Origin: Clostridium liquoris
GTDB taxonomy: Bacteria > Bacillota > Clostridia > Clostridiales > Clostridiaceae
Length of the DNA stretch: 64,000 bases
Assembly: GCF_002995785.1 (NCBI RefSeq)
Contig: NZ_PVXO01000047.1
Coordinates: 1-64,000, forward strand
Direction: 5' to 3'
Both the position numbers and the translations under genes were made by a program. Positions 39,747 through 48,798 of the stretch are shown one piece after another. Under the pieces are notes generated by a model. The model saw nothing but the letters and a program-made list of their open reading frames with translations. It did not search any database and was not told where the DNA came from. Numbering within the stretch: the first letter of the stretch is position 1; each line of letters opens with the position of its first letter.

Positions 39747-39931
39747 GTTGACAGTGGACAATTGACAGTGGACAGTTATGGATAATTTTTCTTCATTAAC
39801 ATTACGAAAAATTTTTAATTCTAAAACTTTTTCAAATAATAAATAAAGAATATTATAAGGTAAGTTAAATTTAATTAAATGCTTTTCTGAAAAGAAAAGC
39901 TTCCTTCACTGTCAATTGTCAATTGTCCACT
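39747..39931. repeat. dispersed intergenic repeat, copy D
   Basis: Left arm GTTGACAGTGGACAATTGAC at 39747 onward and right arm CACTGTCAATTGTCAATTGT at 39907 onward are inverted. The interior unit GGATAATTTTTCTTCATTAA followed by CATTACGAAAAATTT is almost identical to that of copy B. It separates cobU from cobC. Confidence 0.8.
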
Positions 39932-39997
39932 ATCACATATATATTTCACAAATACTAAATTTGCATTATCTATTCTTTATTATTTATTATTTGCTCT

Positions 39998-40591
39998 TTA
40001 TTCTTCGCAGTGAACTATAGAATCAATATAAAAATTTCCATACTCATATTTTATTAAAGTTAAATCTCCATTTTTTGTACCAAACTTCCAAAATAAATCT
40101 AGATTTTCTCCTAGAATATATGCATAAATACTCTTTATAACTCCTCCATGAGTTACTATCAATATGTCTTCATCATTCTGCTTTATTATATCTTCAATAA
40201 AGCCCTTTATTTTATTATAAAATTCTATGTAACTTTCTCCTTTAGGTGGAGCATAACTTTTCCAATCCTCTGTCCACCTTTTCCATTCTTCAGGGTAATC
40301 CCTTTGATTTTCTTCATAGTTTTTGCCTTCAAATACACCTAAATTCATTTCATTTATTCTTTTATCTTTTATAAATTCACATTCTTTATTCTTAACAGCA
40401 ATTTGTGCTGTTTGTACAGCTCTTTTCATTGTACTAGTATATACCTTATTAAATTTTATCTCTTTTAATTTACTTCCTGCAGCTTCACTTTGAGCTTTTC
40501 CCTTTTGATTTAATTCTACATCTAATTTACCGTAGTAAACTTTTTTACTATTGCTCTCCGTTTCGCCATGCCTCAATAAATAAATATTCAT
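39998..40591 (-). CDS. cobC: alpha-ribazole phosphatase-like histidine phosphatase (CobC)
   Basis: This 197-residue histidine phosphatase has the catalytic LLRHGETESN at the N-terminus, TSTMKRAVQTAQI, EMNLGVFEGK and VTHGGVIKS. All match CobC, which removes phosphate from alpha-ribazole 5'-phosphate or adenosylcobalamin 5'-phosphate. Position upstream of cobU-cobS supports this over a general phosphoglycerate mutase. AGGAGG precedes the ATG. No cobalamin riboswitch is visible in the 260 bases upstream. Confidence 0.85.
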   Translation of the reverse strand: MNIYLLRHGETESNSKKVYYGKLDVELNQKGKAQSEAAGSKLKEIKFNKVYTSTMKRAVQTAQIAVKNKECEFIKDKRINEMNLGVFEGKNYEENQRDYPEEWKRWTEDWKSYAPPKGESYIEFYNKIKGFIEDIIKQNDEDILIVTHGGVIKSIYAYILGENLDLFWKFGTKNGDLTLIKYEYGNFYIDSIVHCEE

Positions 40592-40854
40592 TTATTGTTT
40601 TCCTCCTAAGAAATCCTCCTAGTTAAAATGCTTTTAATATCTCTATCCTAAGTATTAATACATTGTAAAACTATTAAAAATATATCACTTAATAGCTATA
40701 TTTGCAAATACTCATCTAATAAAAATTTATATAAATAAAATACATTCATAAACTTAACAGTTTTCTTCTTTCTTCATATAATGTATTAACACCTGCTTCC
40801 TATAAATCATAACAATATTTAAAATGGCTTTATACTTAGTAGGAGGTGATATAT

Positions 40855-40956
40855 ATGTGTTGCTGTATAATATTTTCCATACTGTGGATAATATTTATTC
40901 TATTCTTATTTTGGATTTTAAGATTGATATTTAATTGCTTCTGCTCTTGTCGCTAA
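40855..40956 (+). CDS. 33-residue Cys-rich hydrophobic peptide
   Basis: An ATG at 40855 with AGGAGGTGA ideally placed upstream opens a 33-codon frame. It has a Cys cluster MCCC at the N-terminus, a single strongly hydrophobic helix rich in Ile, Phe, Leu and Trp, and a C-terminal NCFCSCR. A terminator follows. The strong ribosome site and terminator argue that it is a real gene. It could be a small membrane or spore-associated peptide; I do not recognise a family. Confidence 0.6.
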   Translation: MCCCIIFSILWIIFILFLFWILRLIFNCFCSCR

Positions 40957-40981
40957 TCTTACTAACTTATAAAGAAATTCT

Positions 40982-41011
40982 GGGGAAACCAATTTTAGGT
41001 TTTCCCTTTTT
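40982..41011 (+). terminator. terminator of the 33-residue peptide gene
   Basis: GGGGAAACC pairs with GGTTTTCCC (one G-U), followed by a T-run. Confidence 0.8.
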
Positions 41012-41047
41012 AATATACGAATTTTCCCTATAACATTACAAAAAAAT

Positions 41048-41088
41048 AAAATCCCTAGCTAAGGTTTAAACAAAAGCTAGGGATTTTA
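41048..41088. terminator. bidirectional terminator
   Basis: AAAATCCCTAGCT (41048-41060) pairs with AGCTAGGGATTTT (41075-41087). It ends transcripts from the minus-strand small gene at 41198-41314 and backs up the plus-strand terminator at 40982. Confidence 0.8.
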
Positions 41089-41197
41089 TTTATTTAATTG
41101 TATAGACGAATTTGATTCTGCCATAAACTACAAACACAGGAGTTTCGCTCCAATGTTGTTCCTCATCTCCTATCTACAATTATTTAGAAGCTTAGCT

Positions 41198-41314
41198 CTA
41201 GGCTATCTTCTTATTAGTTGGATTGCTACTTTTAACTTCTGGTTTTTCCATGCTTTCTTCTAAGCACTCTTCTATAACCTCTTGAGTTAATTTAAACATT
41301 TTATCTTCCTTCAA
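41198..41314 (-). CDS. 38-residue peptide, unknown
   Basis: A TTG at 41314 with AAGGAGGTG seven bases upstream opens a 38-codon frame: MKEDKMFKLTQEVI, then an acidic stretch EECLEESMEKPEV, and a polar tail. It is charged, soluble, and has a single Cys. In the same frame, after four stop codons, a further open stretch (41101-41178) encodes a protein-like sequence containing HWSETPVFVVYGRIKF. This may be the decayed end of a longer gene or a second peptide lacking a standard start. No known family is recognised. Confidence 0.5.
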   Translation of the reverse strand: MKEDKMFKLTQEVIEECLEESMEKPEVKSSNPTNKKIA

Positions 41315-41389
41315 TGCTATACACCTCCTTGTAAATTTTGTAAACTTATATTTACCATACAACAAAGTATATCACTTTAAAATAGAAAT

Positions 41390-41413
41390 GCAAGCTCTTT
41401 TTTATGAGCTTGC
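41390..41413. terminator. terminator after the histidine kinase gene
   Basis: GCAAGCTC at 41390-41397 pairs with GAGCTTGC at 41406-41413 around a T-rich loop. Confidence 0.6.
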
Positions 41414-41447
41414 AAACTTGAAAACATTTACTATTATTAATAAAATG

Positions 41448-42323
41448 TTAATTTTTTTTAGTGTCTTCTTCATTTATTATTCTAACAGGTAGAGAAATTA
41501 TAAATTCGCTCCCCTTACCATATTCACTTATAACCTTAATACTTCCTTTATGCATTTCAACTAATGACTTTACAAGGGATAATCCTATTCCACTGCCTTC
41601 ACAATTTTTGTTAAAATCTCTGTTTGCTTGCCTAAACCTTTCAAAAATAAACTTTTGCTTTTCCTTAGGTATACCTATACCTGTATCTTTTACAGAAATA
41701 ATCAGCTCATTTCCATGATCGAACAGCCTCACATCTACTCTTCCTCCACTTGGAGTGAATTTAGCAGCATTGGATAACAAATTTAACATAATTCTATCTA
41801 TTTTTTCTGGATCACATGCCATGGTTTTTTCCTCAACATCAGTATCAAATATCAAATTTATTCCCTTACTCTCCATATACTCTGCTACAGATAAAGTTGT
41901 TTCTTCTACTAAACTAACTATATTACAATTTTTTAAATCTGCTTCATAGAATCCTGTATCTATTTTAGTAATATCTATTAAATTACTTATAAGTTTTAAT
42001 AATTTTAATGAATTTTGCTTAAGCACTTCAATTCTTTTACTAAGTCCTACGCCGCCTTTATCTACTATAGAGCCATTATCAATATACAGTTGAATTAACT
42101 GAAGGCTGCTTAGCATGACATTTAGCGGTGCTCTTAACTCATGAGATACATTGGCAAAAAACTCTGTCTTAACTTTGTCATACTCCTTAGCTTTATCCAA
42201 TAATCCTTTAATTTGTAATAATTCTTCATCAGTTTTTCCCTTACAATCTTCATCTTTTATATTCAAAAGATTTTTGTAAGCTTCATTGATTTCCGTGTTA
42301 TTTAATGATCTTTTATCCCTCAT
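41448..42323 (-). CDS. soluble sensor histidine kinase, orphan
   Basis: The 291-residue histidine kinase has no membrane segment. A short helical N-terminus of about 50 residues precedes the H-box FANVSHELRAPLNVM with His61. The N-box LLSNAAKFTPSGG, G1 VKDTGIGIP, F-box and G2 GSGIGLSLVKSLVEMHKG follow. No response regulator is next to it, so its partner is elsewhere. Orphan kinases of this design in clostridia can phosphorylate Spo0A, but nothing here proves that. Confidence 0.9.
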   Translation of the reverse strand: MRDKRSLNNTEINEAYKNLLNIKDEDCKGKTDEELLQIKGLLDKAKEYDKVKTEFFANVSHELRAPLNVMLSSLQLIQLYIDNGSIVDKGGVGLSKRIEVLKQNSLKLLKLISNLIDITKIDTGFYEADLKNCNIVSLVEETTLSVAEYMESKGINLIFDTDVEEKTMACDPEKIDRIMLNLLSNAAKFTPSGGRVDVRLFDHGNELIISVKDTGIGIPKEKQKFIFERFRQANRDFNKNCEGSGIGLSLVKSLVEMHKGSIKVISEYGKGSEFIISLPVRIINEEDTKKN

Positions 42324-42502
42324 TTCCTCTCATCCCCCATATTTCATCTTGTATTTTTAATTTATAATTAAAAATTCCCATGACAAAACGCTGCAATTGT
42401 CAAATATTGTGTCATAATTACTATTATAGTATAATTTTAACATTACAATATTTATATTTCAACAAATTACAACAATATATTACTAATAATAATACTAATA
42501 AA

Positions 42503-42541
42503 AAAAGACTGCATATTCATTAATAATCTATGCAGTCTTTT
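42503..42541. terminator. terminator of the ldh-pepT unit
   Basis: AAAAGACTGCATA at 42503-42515 pairs with TATGCAGTCTTTT from 42529, with A and T runs on both sides. Confidence 0.8.
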
Positions 42542-42553
42542 ACATTTATATAA

Positions 42554-43789
42554 CTATTTTTTATATATATTTGTGCTTAAATCTACTATTTTTACTATAA
42601 CTTCTACAGCCTTCTCCATAGCAAAGGTTGGTATATACTCATATTTACCATGAAAATTATGTCCCCCAGTAAATATATTTGGAGTTGGAAGTCCTTCAAA
42701 GGAAAGTCTTGCTCCGTCTGTTCCACCTCTTATTGGACTTATCTTAGGTGTAACACCTGCTTCCTCCATGGCCTTGTAAGCAATATCTACTATATATTTT
42801 ACAGGCTCCACTTTTTCTTTCATATTAAAGTATTGATCCTTAAGTTCTAAGGCAATTGTATCTTTCCCATGTTTTTTATTTAAATCATCCACTATATTTT
42901 GTAAATATTCTTTTCTTTTTTGGAAACTATCTTTATAAAAATCCCTTATTATATACTGTAACTTTGTCTCTTCCACTTCACCATTTATAGATATTAAATG
43001 ATAAAATCCTTCATGACCTTCAGTTCTTTCTGGTACTTCATCTTCTGGAATGCCATTCATTAGTTCTCTAGCTATTGTCATTGAATTTATCATTTTATCT
43101 TTAGCATAACCTGGATGAACATTTCTTCCCTTTATGCATATTTTAGCTCCTGCAGCATTAAAATTTTCAAATTCTAGTTCTCCAATAGCTCCTCCATCAA
43201 TAGTATAAGCAAAATCAGCCGCAAATTTCTCCACATTAAAATGATCTGCTCCAGCGCCAATCTCCTCATCTGGAGTAAATGCTACACATATCTTTCCATG
43301 TTTTATATGAGGGTTATCCACTAAATATTTCATGGAAGTTACAATTTCTGCTACGCCTGCTTTATCGTCTGCTCCTAAAAGGGTAGTGCCATCTGCAGTT
43401 ATTAAAGTTTTGCCTATGTAGTCTTTAAGCTCTGGAAAATCTTTAGGTGAAAGCACTATATTATCTTCTTTATTTAATATTATATCTTCGCCATTATAAT
43501 TTTCTATAAATTTAGGTTTCACCTTTTCTCCACTCATATCTGGGCTTGTATCCATATGAGCAATAAAACCTATTACTGGAAGCTTTTTATCTATATTTGA
43601 AGGAAGTTCCCCCATAACATATCCATTTTCATCTACTGAAACATTTATTAGTCCTATTTCCTCTAACTCTTTACCAAGTTCCTTTGCAAAAAACATCTGA
43701 CCAGGAGTACTTGGTGTTGTATTTGTAAGTTCATCTGATTTAGTATTAAAGCTTACATATTTTAAAAATCTTTCTATAACCTCTGACAT
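42554..43789 (-). CDS. pepT: peptidase T (tripeptide aminopeptidase)
   Basis: The 411-residue M20 metallopeptidase releases N-terminal residues from tripeptides. Metal and catalytic residues are seen in [14 protein letters not shown] (His, Asp), [10 protein letters not shown] (Asp), [14 protein letters not shown] (Glu-Glu), YTIDGG and [10 protein letters not shown]. Length matches PepT (about 408). It follows the lactate dehydrogenase-like gene by about 20 bases and shares its promoter. Confidence 0.95.
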   Translation of the reverse strand: MSEVIERFLKYVSFNTKSDELTNTTPSTPGQMFFAKELGKELEEIGLINVSVDENGYVMGELPSNIDKKLPVIGFIAHMDTSPDMSGEKVKPKFIENYNGEDIILNKEDNIVLSPKDFPELKDYIGKTLITADGTTLLGADDKAGVAEIVTSMKYLVDNPHIKHGKICVAFTPDEEIGAGADHFNVEKFAADFAYTIDGGAIGELEFENFNAAGAKICIKGRNVHPGYAKDKMINSMTIARELMNGIPEDEVPERTEGHEGFYHLISINGEVEETKLQYIIRDFYKDSFQKRKEYLQNIVDDLNKKHGKDTIALELKDQYFNMKEKVEPVKYIVDIAYKAMEEAGVTPKISPIRGGTDGARLSFEGLPTPNIFTGGHNFHGKYEYIPTFAMEKAVEVIVKIVDLSTNIYKK

Positions 43790-43811
43790 ATAATCACTCC
43801 TTACAATCTTT

Positions 43812-44759
43812 TTAGAATTGAATTTTATTTAAGTTTTCTTTAAGTACCTTAGCTGATTCTTTTAGTTCTTTCTCTTCCATAGGGTTCAAATTTACTTCTA
43901 GTATTCTCTTTACACCGCCTTCACCTACTACAGTAGGTATTCCCATGTATATGTCATCTATTCCAAACTGTCCCTTTAGTAAGGAAGACACTGTAAGTAT
44001 GGAATCCTCATCTCTAATAATAGCCTCTACAATTCTTCTCACTGCCAAAGCTACAGCATAAGAAGTATATCCCTTTCTGTTTAATACCTCATATGCAGCA
44101 TTCTTTACTTCCTCGGGAAGCCTTCTTTTGAAATCACCATCGCAGGATTTGCAGATATCGGTGCAGTAATCTTCAACACTAATACCAGCTATATTTGTTA
44201 GACTCCAAGCTGCTATTTCAGAATCACCATGCTCTCCTAAAATATATGTGTGTACATTTCTTACATCTATCTTAAAATGATCGCTTAAAAGATATCTAAA
44301 TCTTGAAGTATCCAAGACTGTTCCTGAACCGATAACTCTTTCTGATGGAAATCCAGATAACTTATAGGTTACATATGTTAGTATGTCTACAGGATTTGAT
44401 ACTACTAGCAGTACAGAATTAGGACTATATTTAACTACCTCTGGTACAATACCTTTAAATATAGCAAAATTTTTATTTATTAAATCAAGTCTTGTTTCTC
44501 CTGGCTTTGGTCCTGCTCCTGCAGTTATTATAACCATATCTGAATCTTTAGTATCCTTGTAATCCCCAGCTATTATATTTACAGGCTTTACAAATGAAAC
44601 ACCATGAGACAAATCCATAGCTTCTCCCTCTGCCTTTTCTCTATTTATATCAACAATAACTATTTCTGAAGCCAATCCTTCCATCATAAGTGCGTATGCT
44701 GTGGTAGAGCCAACAAAGCCTGCACCAATTATGGATATCTTAATTCCTTTTCTATTCAT
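43812..44759 (-). CDS. ldh: L-lactate dehydrogenase-like enzyme
   Basis: This 315-residue NAD-dependent 2-hydroxyacid dehydrogenase of the LDH/MDH family has cofactor fold IIGAGFVGS at 10-18, catalytic Asp150 and Arg153 in VLDTSRF, and proton relay His177 in LGEHGDSE. The loop that sets substrate choice reads [11 protein letters not shown]. The GETR end is lactate-type, but the position that is Gln in LDH and Arg in MDH is Pro85. A substrate other than pyruvate is therefore possible. The ATG at 44759 has AAGGTGG eight bases upstream, better than the GTG at 44780. Confidence 0.85.
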   Translation of the reverse strand: MNRKGIKISIIGAGFVGSTTAYALMMEGLASEIVIVDINREKAEGEAMDLSHGVSFVKPVNIIAGDYKDTKDSDMVIITAGAGPKPGETRLDLINKNFAIFKGIVPEVVKYSPNSVLLVVSNPVDILTYVTYKLSGFPSERVIGSGTVLDTSRFRYLLSDHFKIDVRNVHTYILGEHGDSEIAAWSLTNIAGISVEDYCTDICKSCDGDFKRRLPEEVKNAAYEVLNRKGYTSYAVALAVRRIVEAIIRDEDSILTVSSLLKGQFGIDDIYMGIPTVVGEGGVKRILEVNLNPMEEKELKESAKVLKENLNKIQF

Positions 44760-44797
44760 ATCTATTACCACCTTATCCACTAATTCCTTCTTGTTAT

Positions 44798-44826
44798 ATT
44801 ATATGTTAAATGATAACTATTATCAA
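44798..44826 (-). promoter_or_regulatory. promoter of ldh-pepT
   Basis: TTGATA (44821-44826) and TATAAT (44798-44803) on the minus strand are 17 bases apart, about 40 bases before the ldh start. Confidence 0.75.
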
Positions 44827-44892
44827 GTAACTTTTATTGAATTTTACATTGTCATAAATATATACATATTGTTCCCATAATCATGGTAAATA

Positions 44893-47800
44893 TTATATTT
44901 GAAGGAAATTATCAATGTGGAAAAGATACAAATACCTTTCCTTAACCTTTTTCCCCGTTATTCTTTCTAAAGCTTCACTATAGTATTCTAATTGAATAGA
45001 ATATTTTTTCTTTATATCTTCAATATTCTCTACATAGTCCGTTTTATAATCTACTAGTACTAAGCCATCCTCTTCTTCAAAATAAAGGTCTATTACTCCT
45101 TGGAGAAGTACTTTCTCATCACCATATATATGTTCCTGCAAATCCTTATATATATCTGTGCTCTTCATTTCTATATAAAAAGGAGTTTCTCTTTTTACTA
45201 AGATGGACTTCTTTACTCTTTCTCCTAAAGAACTTTTAAAGAAATTAAGTATTTTATTTACTTTTATAACCTTTGCCTGCTCCTCTGTTAAAAATTCATT
45301 TACTACCATATAGTTTATTTGACTATTTATTTCTTCTATGCTAGAGGTCTTATCCATATCCACATGCTGCATTACTAGATGCATCAATATACCCCTTTCA
45401 GCAGAAGTAAATCTTTTTTCATTTTCTAAGAATAAAGGCTTCTTTAGTAAAGAAGCAGATATAATAGGCTGTGAATTTTCGTTATCTACAGGTGAAAATC
45501 TTCTTTTTAATTCAGATACAGAAAATTTTGCAGGTATACTACATGATTCTATATATTTATACTTCCAATTAAGCCTTTTCTCCAATTCATCTTTATATTT
45601 GCTCTCATGTGAGGTAAACTGTAAACTTTCTAATTCCTTTAATATATCTATTTCTTCCTTTTCCACCTTATTTCCTTCTATTAGTTCATTCTTATTCCAC
45701 AACTTTATCTTCCATTTTGATTCATCTAATATTATTTTCTCACAAGGATTAATTATTCCAGCTCTCTTTCTTAAATCCAATCCTTGTCTATGCCTTGATA
45801 TGGCTGGAACTATCCAATCTAAATAATTTTTTCCTTCCATCAAAGCATATTCTGGTATTTTGTCCCCTTCTTCCATGCCAATATGGCACCACTTATCTAT
45901 TGAATCATCTAGATTATTCACCATACCTGTAATAATAAGTTTTTCCTTTGCTCTAGTGAATGCTACATAAAGTATTCTCATTTCTTCGGACAGTGTTTCC
46001 AGCTTTATTTTCCTTTTAATTACCTGTTTTATAATAGTAGGATAACTTATTCTTTTCTCCAAATCCACATAGTCAGGACCTAAACCTAGTTGTTGGTGGT
46101 ATAATATGCTTTTTCTCATATCCTGCATATTAAAGTTTTTTCCTGTGGCTGCCACAATAACCACTGGAAATTCTAATCCTTTACTTTTATGTATGCTCAT
46201 GATTCTTACTACATCTTCATTTTCTCCAAGTATCTTTGCACTTCCCATATCACCGCTGCTGTTCTTTAACTTATTTATAAAGCTTATAAAATTAAATAAT
46301 CCTCTGTAGCTGGTATTTTCATACTGCTTTGCCCTTTCAAACAGTACTCTTAAATTAGCCTGCCTTTGAACTCCCCCTGGCATAGCCCCAACAAAACCAT
46401 AGTATCCAGTATCCGTATAAAGATGCCATATGAATCCATCTATATTCATATGAAGAGATTTTTCTCTCCATTGTTCCAGTTTATTTAGAAAATCCTTAAC
46501 TTTTTTTATAAGACCTCCATTTAAAGTTTTAATATAATTTGTTTCTTCCTCTGTGCAAAGATCTTCTCTGTCTATTTTCTTTAATCCTTCATATATACTT
46601 GTTTCTCTATTTACAAGTCTTATATCTATAATTTCCTCTGGGGTAAAAGAAAATATAGGAGATCTTAGTGTAGCAAGGAGTGGTATATCCTGTCTGGGAT
46701 TATCAATTATTTGAAGCAAAGATAAAATAGTTTTAATTTCTGTGGTTTCAAAATATCCCGATGATGTATCTGCAAAAACTGGTATTCCCCTATTATTAAG
46801 TTCCTCCATAAATATAGGTGCCATTTGCGCTGTAGCCCTCATAAGTATAACAATATCCCTATATTGGATATTCCTGTAGCTGCCAGTATTTTTATCTACT
46901 ACTTTAAAAGGTTTTTCCCCCTCTATAAGATTTTTTATTATTTTAGCCACCATAGCCCCTTCTAATTGTATATTATCCGGCTGCTCCTGTTCTTCGAAAA
47001 ATATGCCCTTATCATCTTCTTCGTAGGAACTCATATCTCCATTTCCAGTATTGTTTTTTTCCATAAGATGCATTTCTATAGGTCCAGCATAGTTTATGTG
47101 TTCTTCTGGAATAGGAAACTCTGCTCCTGGATTTAATTTTTCTCCCTTATCATAATCCAATTCACCAATATTTTTGCACATTATCTGTCCAAAAATAAAG
47201 TTAACTCCATCTATTATCTCTTTTCTACTTCTGAAGTTCTTAAAAAGCTTTATCTTTCTATTGGTACTCCCTTCTTCTTCCGAATAGCTATTATATTTTT
47301 CTAAAAATAGTTCTGGCTTTGCCTGTCTAAATCTATATATACTTTGCTTTACATCTCCAACCATAAACATATTAGGTCTATTAAGTCTTTCCTCTTCTAA
47401 AACAATATTAGGCTGTCTTGATACTGCATTTAATATAACTTCCTGTACTAAATTACTGTCTTGGTACTCATCTACCAAAATCTCCTGAAACTTTTTCCTA
47501 TATTCTATAGCTATTGCCGAAGGGATTATCTCTCCTTTACTATTAAAATCCGTTAATATTTCCAAAGCAAAGTGTTCTATATCGTTAAAATCTATAATAT
47601 TTTTCTCTCTTTTTTTATTTTTATAAATGCTGTTAAATTCCATAACTAATTGTGATAAACACTTCATTCTAGGGTATAGCTTCTTTAGCCTTTCTCCTAC
47701 ATTGTCACTTCCTACAAATATGTCTTCTTTAATCTTTTCAATTTTTTCTTTAACTTTTTTTCTTATATCTAGTGCCTTATCCTTTATTCCTTTAATGGAT

Positions 47801-48672
47801 TCTGCAACTCTTTTTCTCGGAAGAGTTCCAAAATTAAAATCCATAATCTGTCTATTTAATTCCTGCCAAGATGAGCTATTTGCAATACCTGATACTACCT
47901 GCAAATCCCCCTTAAAAACCTCAATGTACTGCTCTAACCCATCAGTTTCCTCTAATATTTTTAAAGCTCTTTCCATTTTTGTCTTTAATCCTGATAATTC
48001 AATTTTCACATCTTCCAAAATTATTTTAGCCCAAATAGAATCTTCAAATTTAAAATCTTCTCCTACATTGAAGCTTTCCGCTACTTCAAAAAGCCATTTT
48101 TCTGGCCAGGGAAGACTCTGCGAAAAGGAATATAAGCTTTCAACTATATCTAAAACCTTTCTATCATCCCTTCCTCCATAGGAATCCACTAGTTGCAAAA
48201 ATTCCTCTTTGCAGTTATCCTCCTCATATTTTTCTTCAAATAATTCCTCTAGAGCTTCCTGTTTTAACAATACTGTTTCTGTGCTATCTCCAACTCTAAA
48301 GCTAGGATCTATATCTATTATATGAAAGTTATTACGTATAACCTGAAGACAAAATGAATGAATGGTAGTAATATTAGCTTTATTTAGTAAGACAAGCTGT
48401 CTTTGCAAAGTTTTTGAGTCTGGATTTTTATCTAATTCTTTAGATATAGCTTCCCCTATTCTTTCCTTCATTTCCGATGCCGCCGCGTTGGTAAATGTCA
48501 CCACTAACAGTTTATCTATGTCTATAGGATTATCCATATCCATTGTCTTCTCTATAATTCTCTGCACTAATACTGCAGTTTTTCCTGAACCCGCAGCTGC
48601 AGCTACAAGCAAATTGCAATCCTTTGTATATATGGCATCTTCCTGTTCTTTTGTCCATTTCATATCTGCCAT
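44893..48672 (-). CDS. addA: ATP-dependent helicase/nuclease subunit A (AddA)
   Basis: This 1259-residue UvrD-type helicase-nuclease acts in double-strand break repair with AddB. Walker A AAAGSGKTAVL is near residue 25, LVDEYQDSN is motif II, RMSIHKSKGLEFPVV is motif V-like and EEMRILYVAFTRAKEKL is motif VI. The C-terminal RecB-like nuclease has GVIDLYFEEEDGLVLVDYKTD with the metal acids and Lys. The protein is full length. AddB is usually encoded directly upstream; here the next gene upstream is an unrelated amidohydrolase. GGAGGGG precedes the ATG. Confidence 0.95.
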   Translation of the reverse strand: MADMKWTKEQEDAIYTKDCNLLVAAAAGSGKTAVLVQRIIEKTMDMDNPIDIDKLLVVTFTNAAASEMKERIGEAISKELDKNPDSKTLQRQLVLLNKANITTIHSFCLQVIRNNFHIIDIDPSFRVGDSTETVLLKQEALEELFEEKYEEDNCKEEFLQLVDSYGGRDDRKVLDIVESLYSFSQSLPWPEKWLFEVAESFNVGEDFKFEDSIWAKIILEDVKIELSGLKTKMERALKILEETDGLEQYIEVFKGDLQVVSGIANSSSWQELNRQIMDFNFGTLPRKRVAESIKGIKDKALDIRKKVKEKIEKIKEDIFVGSDNVGERLKKLYPRMKCLSQLVMEFNSIYKNKKREKNIIDFNDIEHFALEILTDFNSKGEIIPSAIAIEYRKKFQEILVDEYQDSNLVQEVILNAVSRQPNIVLEEERLNRPNMFMVGDVKQSIYRFRQAKPELFLEKYNSYSEEEGSTNRKIKLFKNFRSRKEIIDGVNFIFGQIMCKNIGELDYDKGEKLNPGAEFPIPEEHINYAGPIEMHLMEKNNTGNGDMSSYEEDDKGIFFEEQEQPDNIQLEGAMVAKIIKNLIEGEKPFKVVDKNTGSYRNIQYRDIVILMRATAQMAPIFMEELNNRGIPVFADTSSGYFETTEIKTILSLLQIIDNPRQDIPLLATLRSPIFSFTPEEIIDIRLVNRETSIYEGLKKIDREDLCTEEETNYIKTLNGGLIKKVKDFLNKLEQWREKSLHMNIDGFIWHLYTDTGYYGFVGAMPGGVQRQANLRVLFERAKQYENTSYRGLFNFISFINKLKNSSGDMGSAKILGENEDVVRIMSIHKSKGLEFPVVIVAATGKNFNMQDMRKSILYHQQLGLGPDYVDLEKRISYPTIIKQVIKRKIKLETLSEEMRILYVAFTRAKEKLIITGMVNNLDDSIDKWCHIGMEEGDKIPEYALMEGKNYLDWIVPAISRHRQGLDLRKRAGIINPCEKIILDESKWKIKLWNKNELIEGNKVEKEEIDILKELESLQFTSHESKYKDELEKRLNWKYKYIESCSIPAKFSVSELKRRFSPVDNENSQPIISASLLKKPLFLENEKRFTSAERGILMHLVMQHVDMDKTSSIEEINSQINYMVVNEFLTEEQAKVIKVNKILNFFKSSLGERVKKSILVKRETPFYIEMKSTDIYKDLQEHIYGDEKVLLQGVIDLYFEEEDGLVLVDYKTDYVENIEDIKKKYSIQLEYYSEALERITGKKVKERYLYLFHIDNFLQI

Positions 48673-48752
48673 AACTTCCCCTCCAAATTCTTAATATGTA
48701 AACATTTTATCATATCTGCTGTTTAATATGAATTATTATACATGAATATTAT

Positions 48753-48791
48753 TAAGAAAGAGGCTATCACATTAGCGACAGCCTCTTTCTT
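48753..48791. terminator. terminator after amidohydrolase gene
   Basis: AAGAAAGAGGCT (48753-48764) pairs with AGCCTCTTTCTT (48780-48791), a 12-base stem at the end of the amidohydrolase gene. Confidence 0.8.
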
Positions 48792-48798
48792 ATATTCA

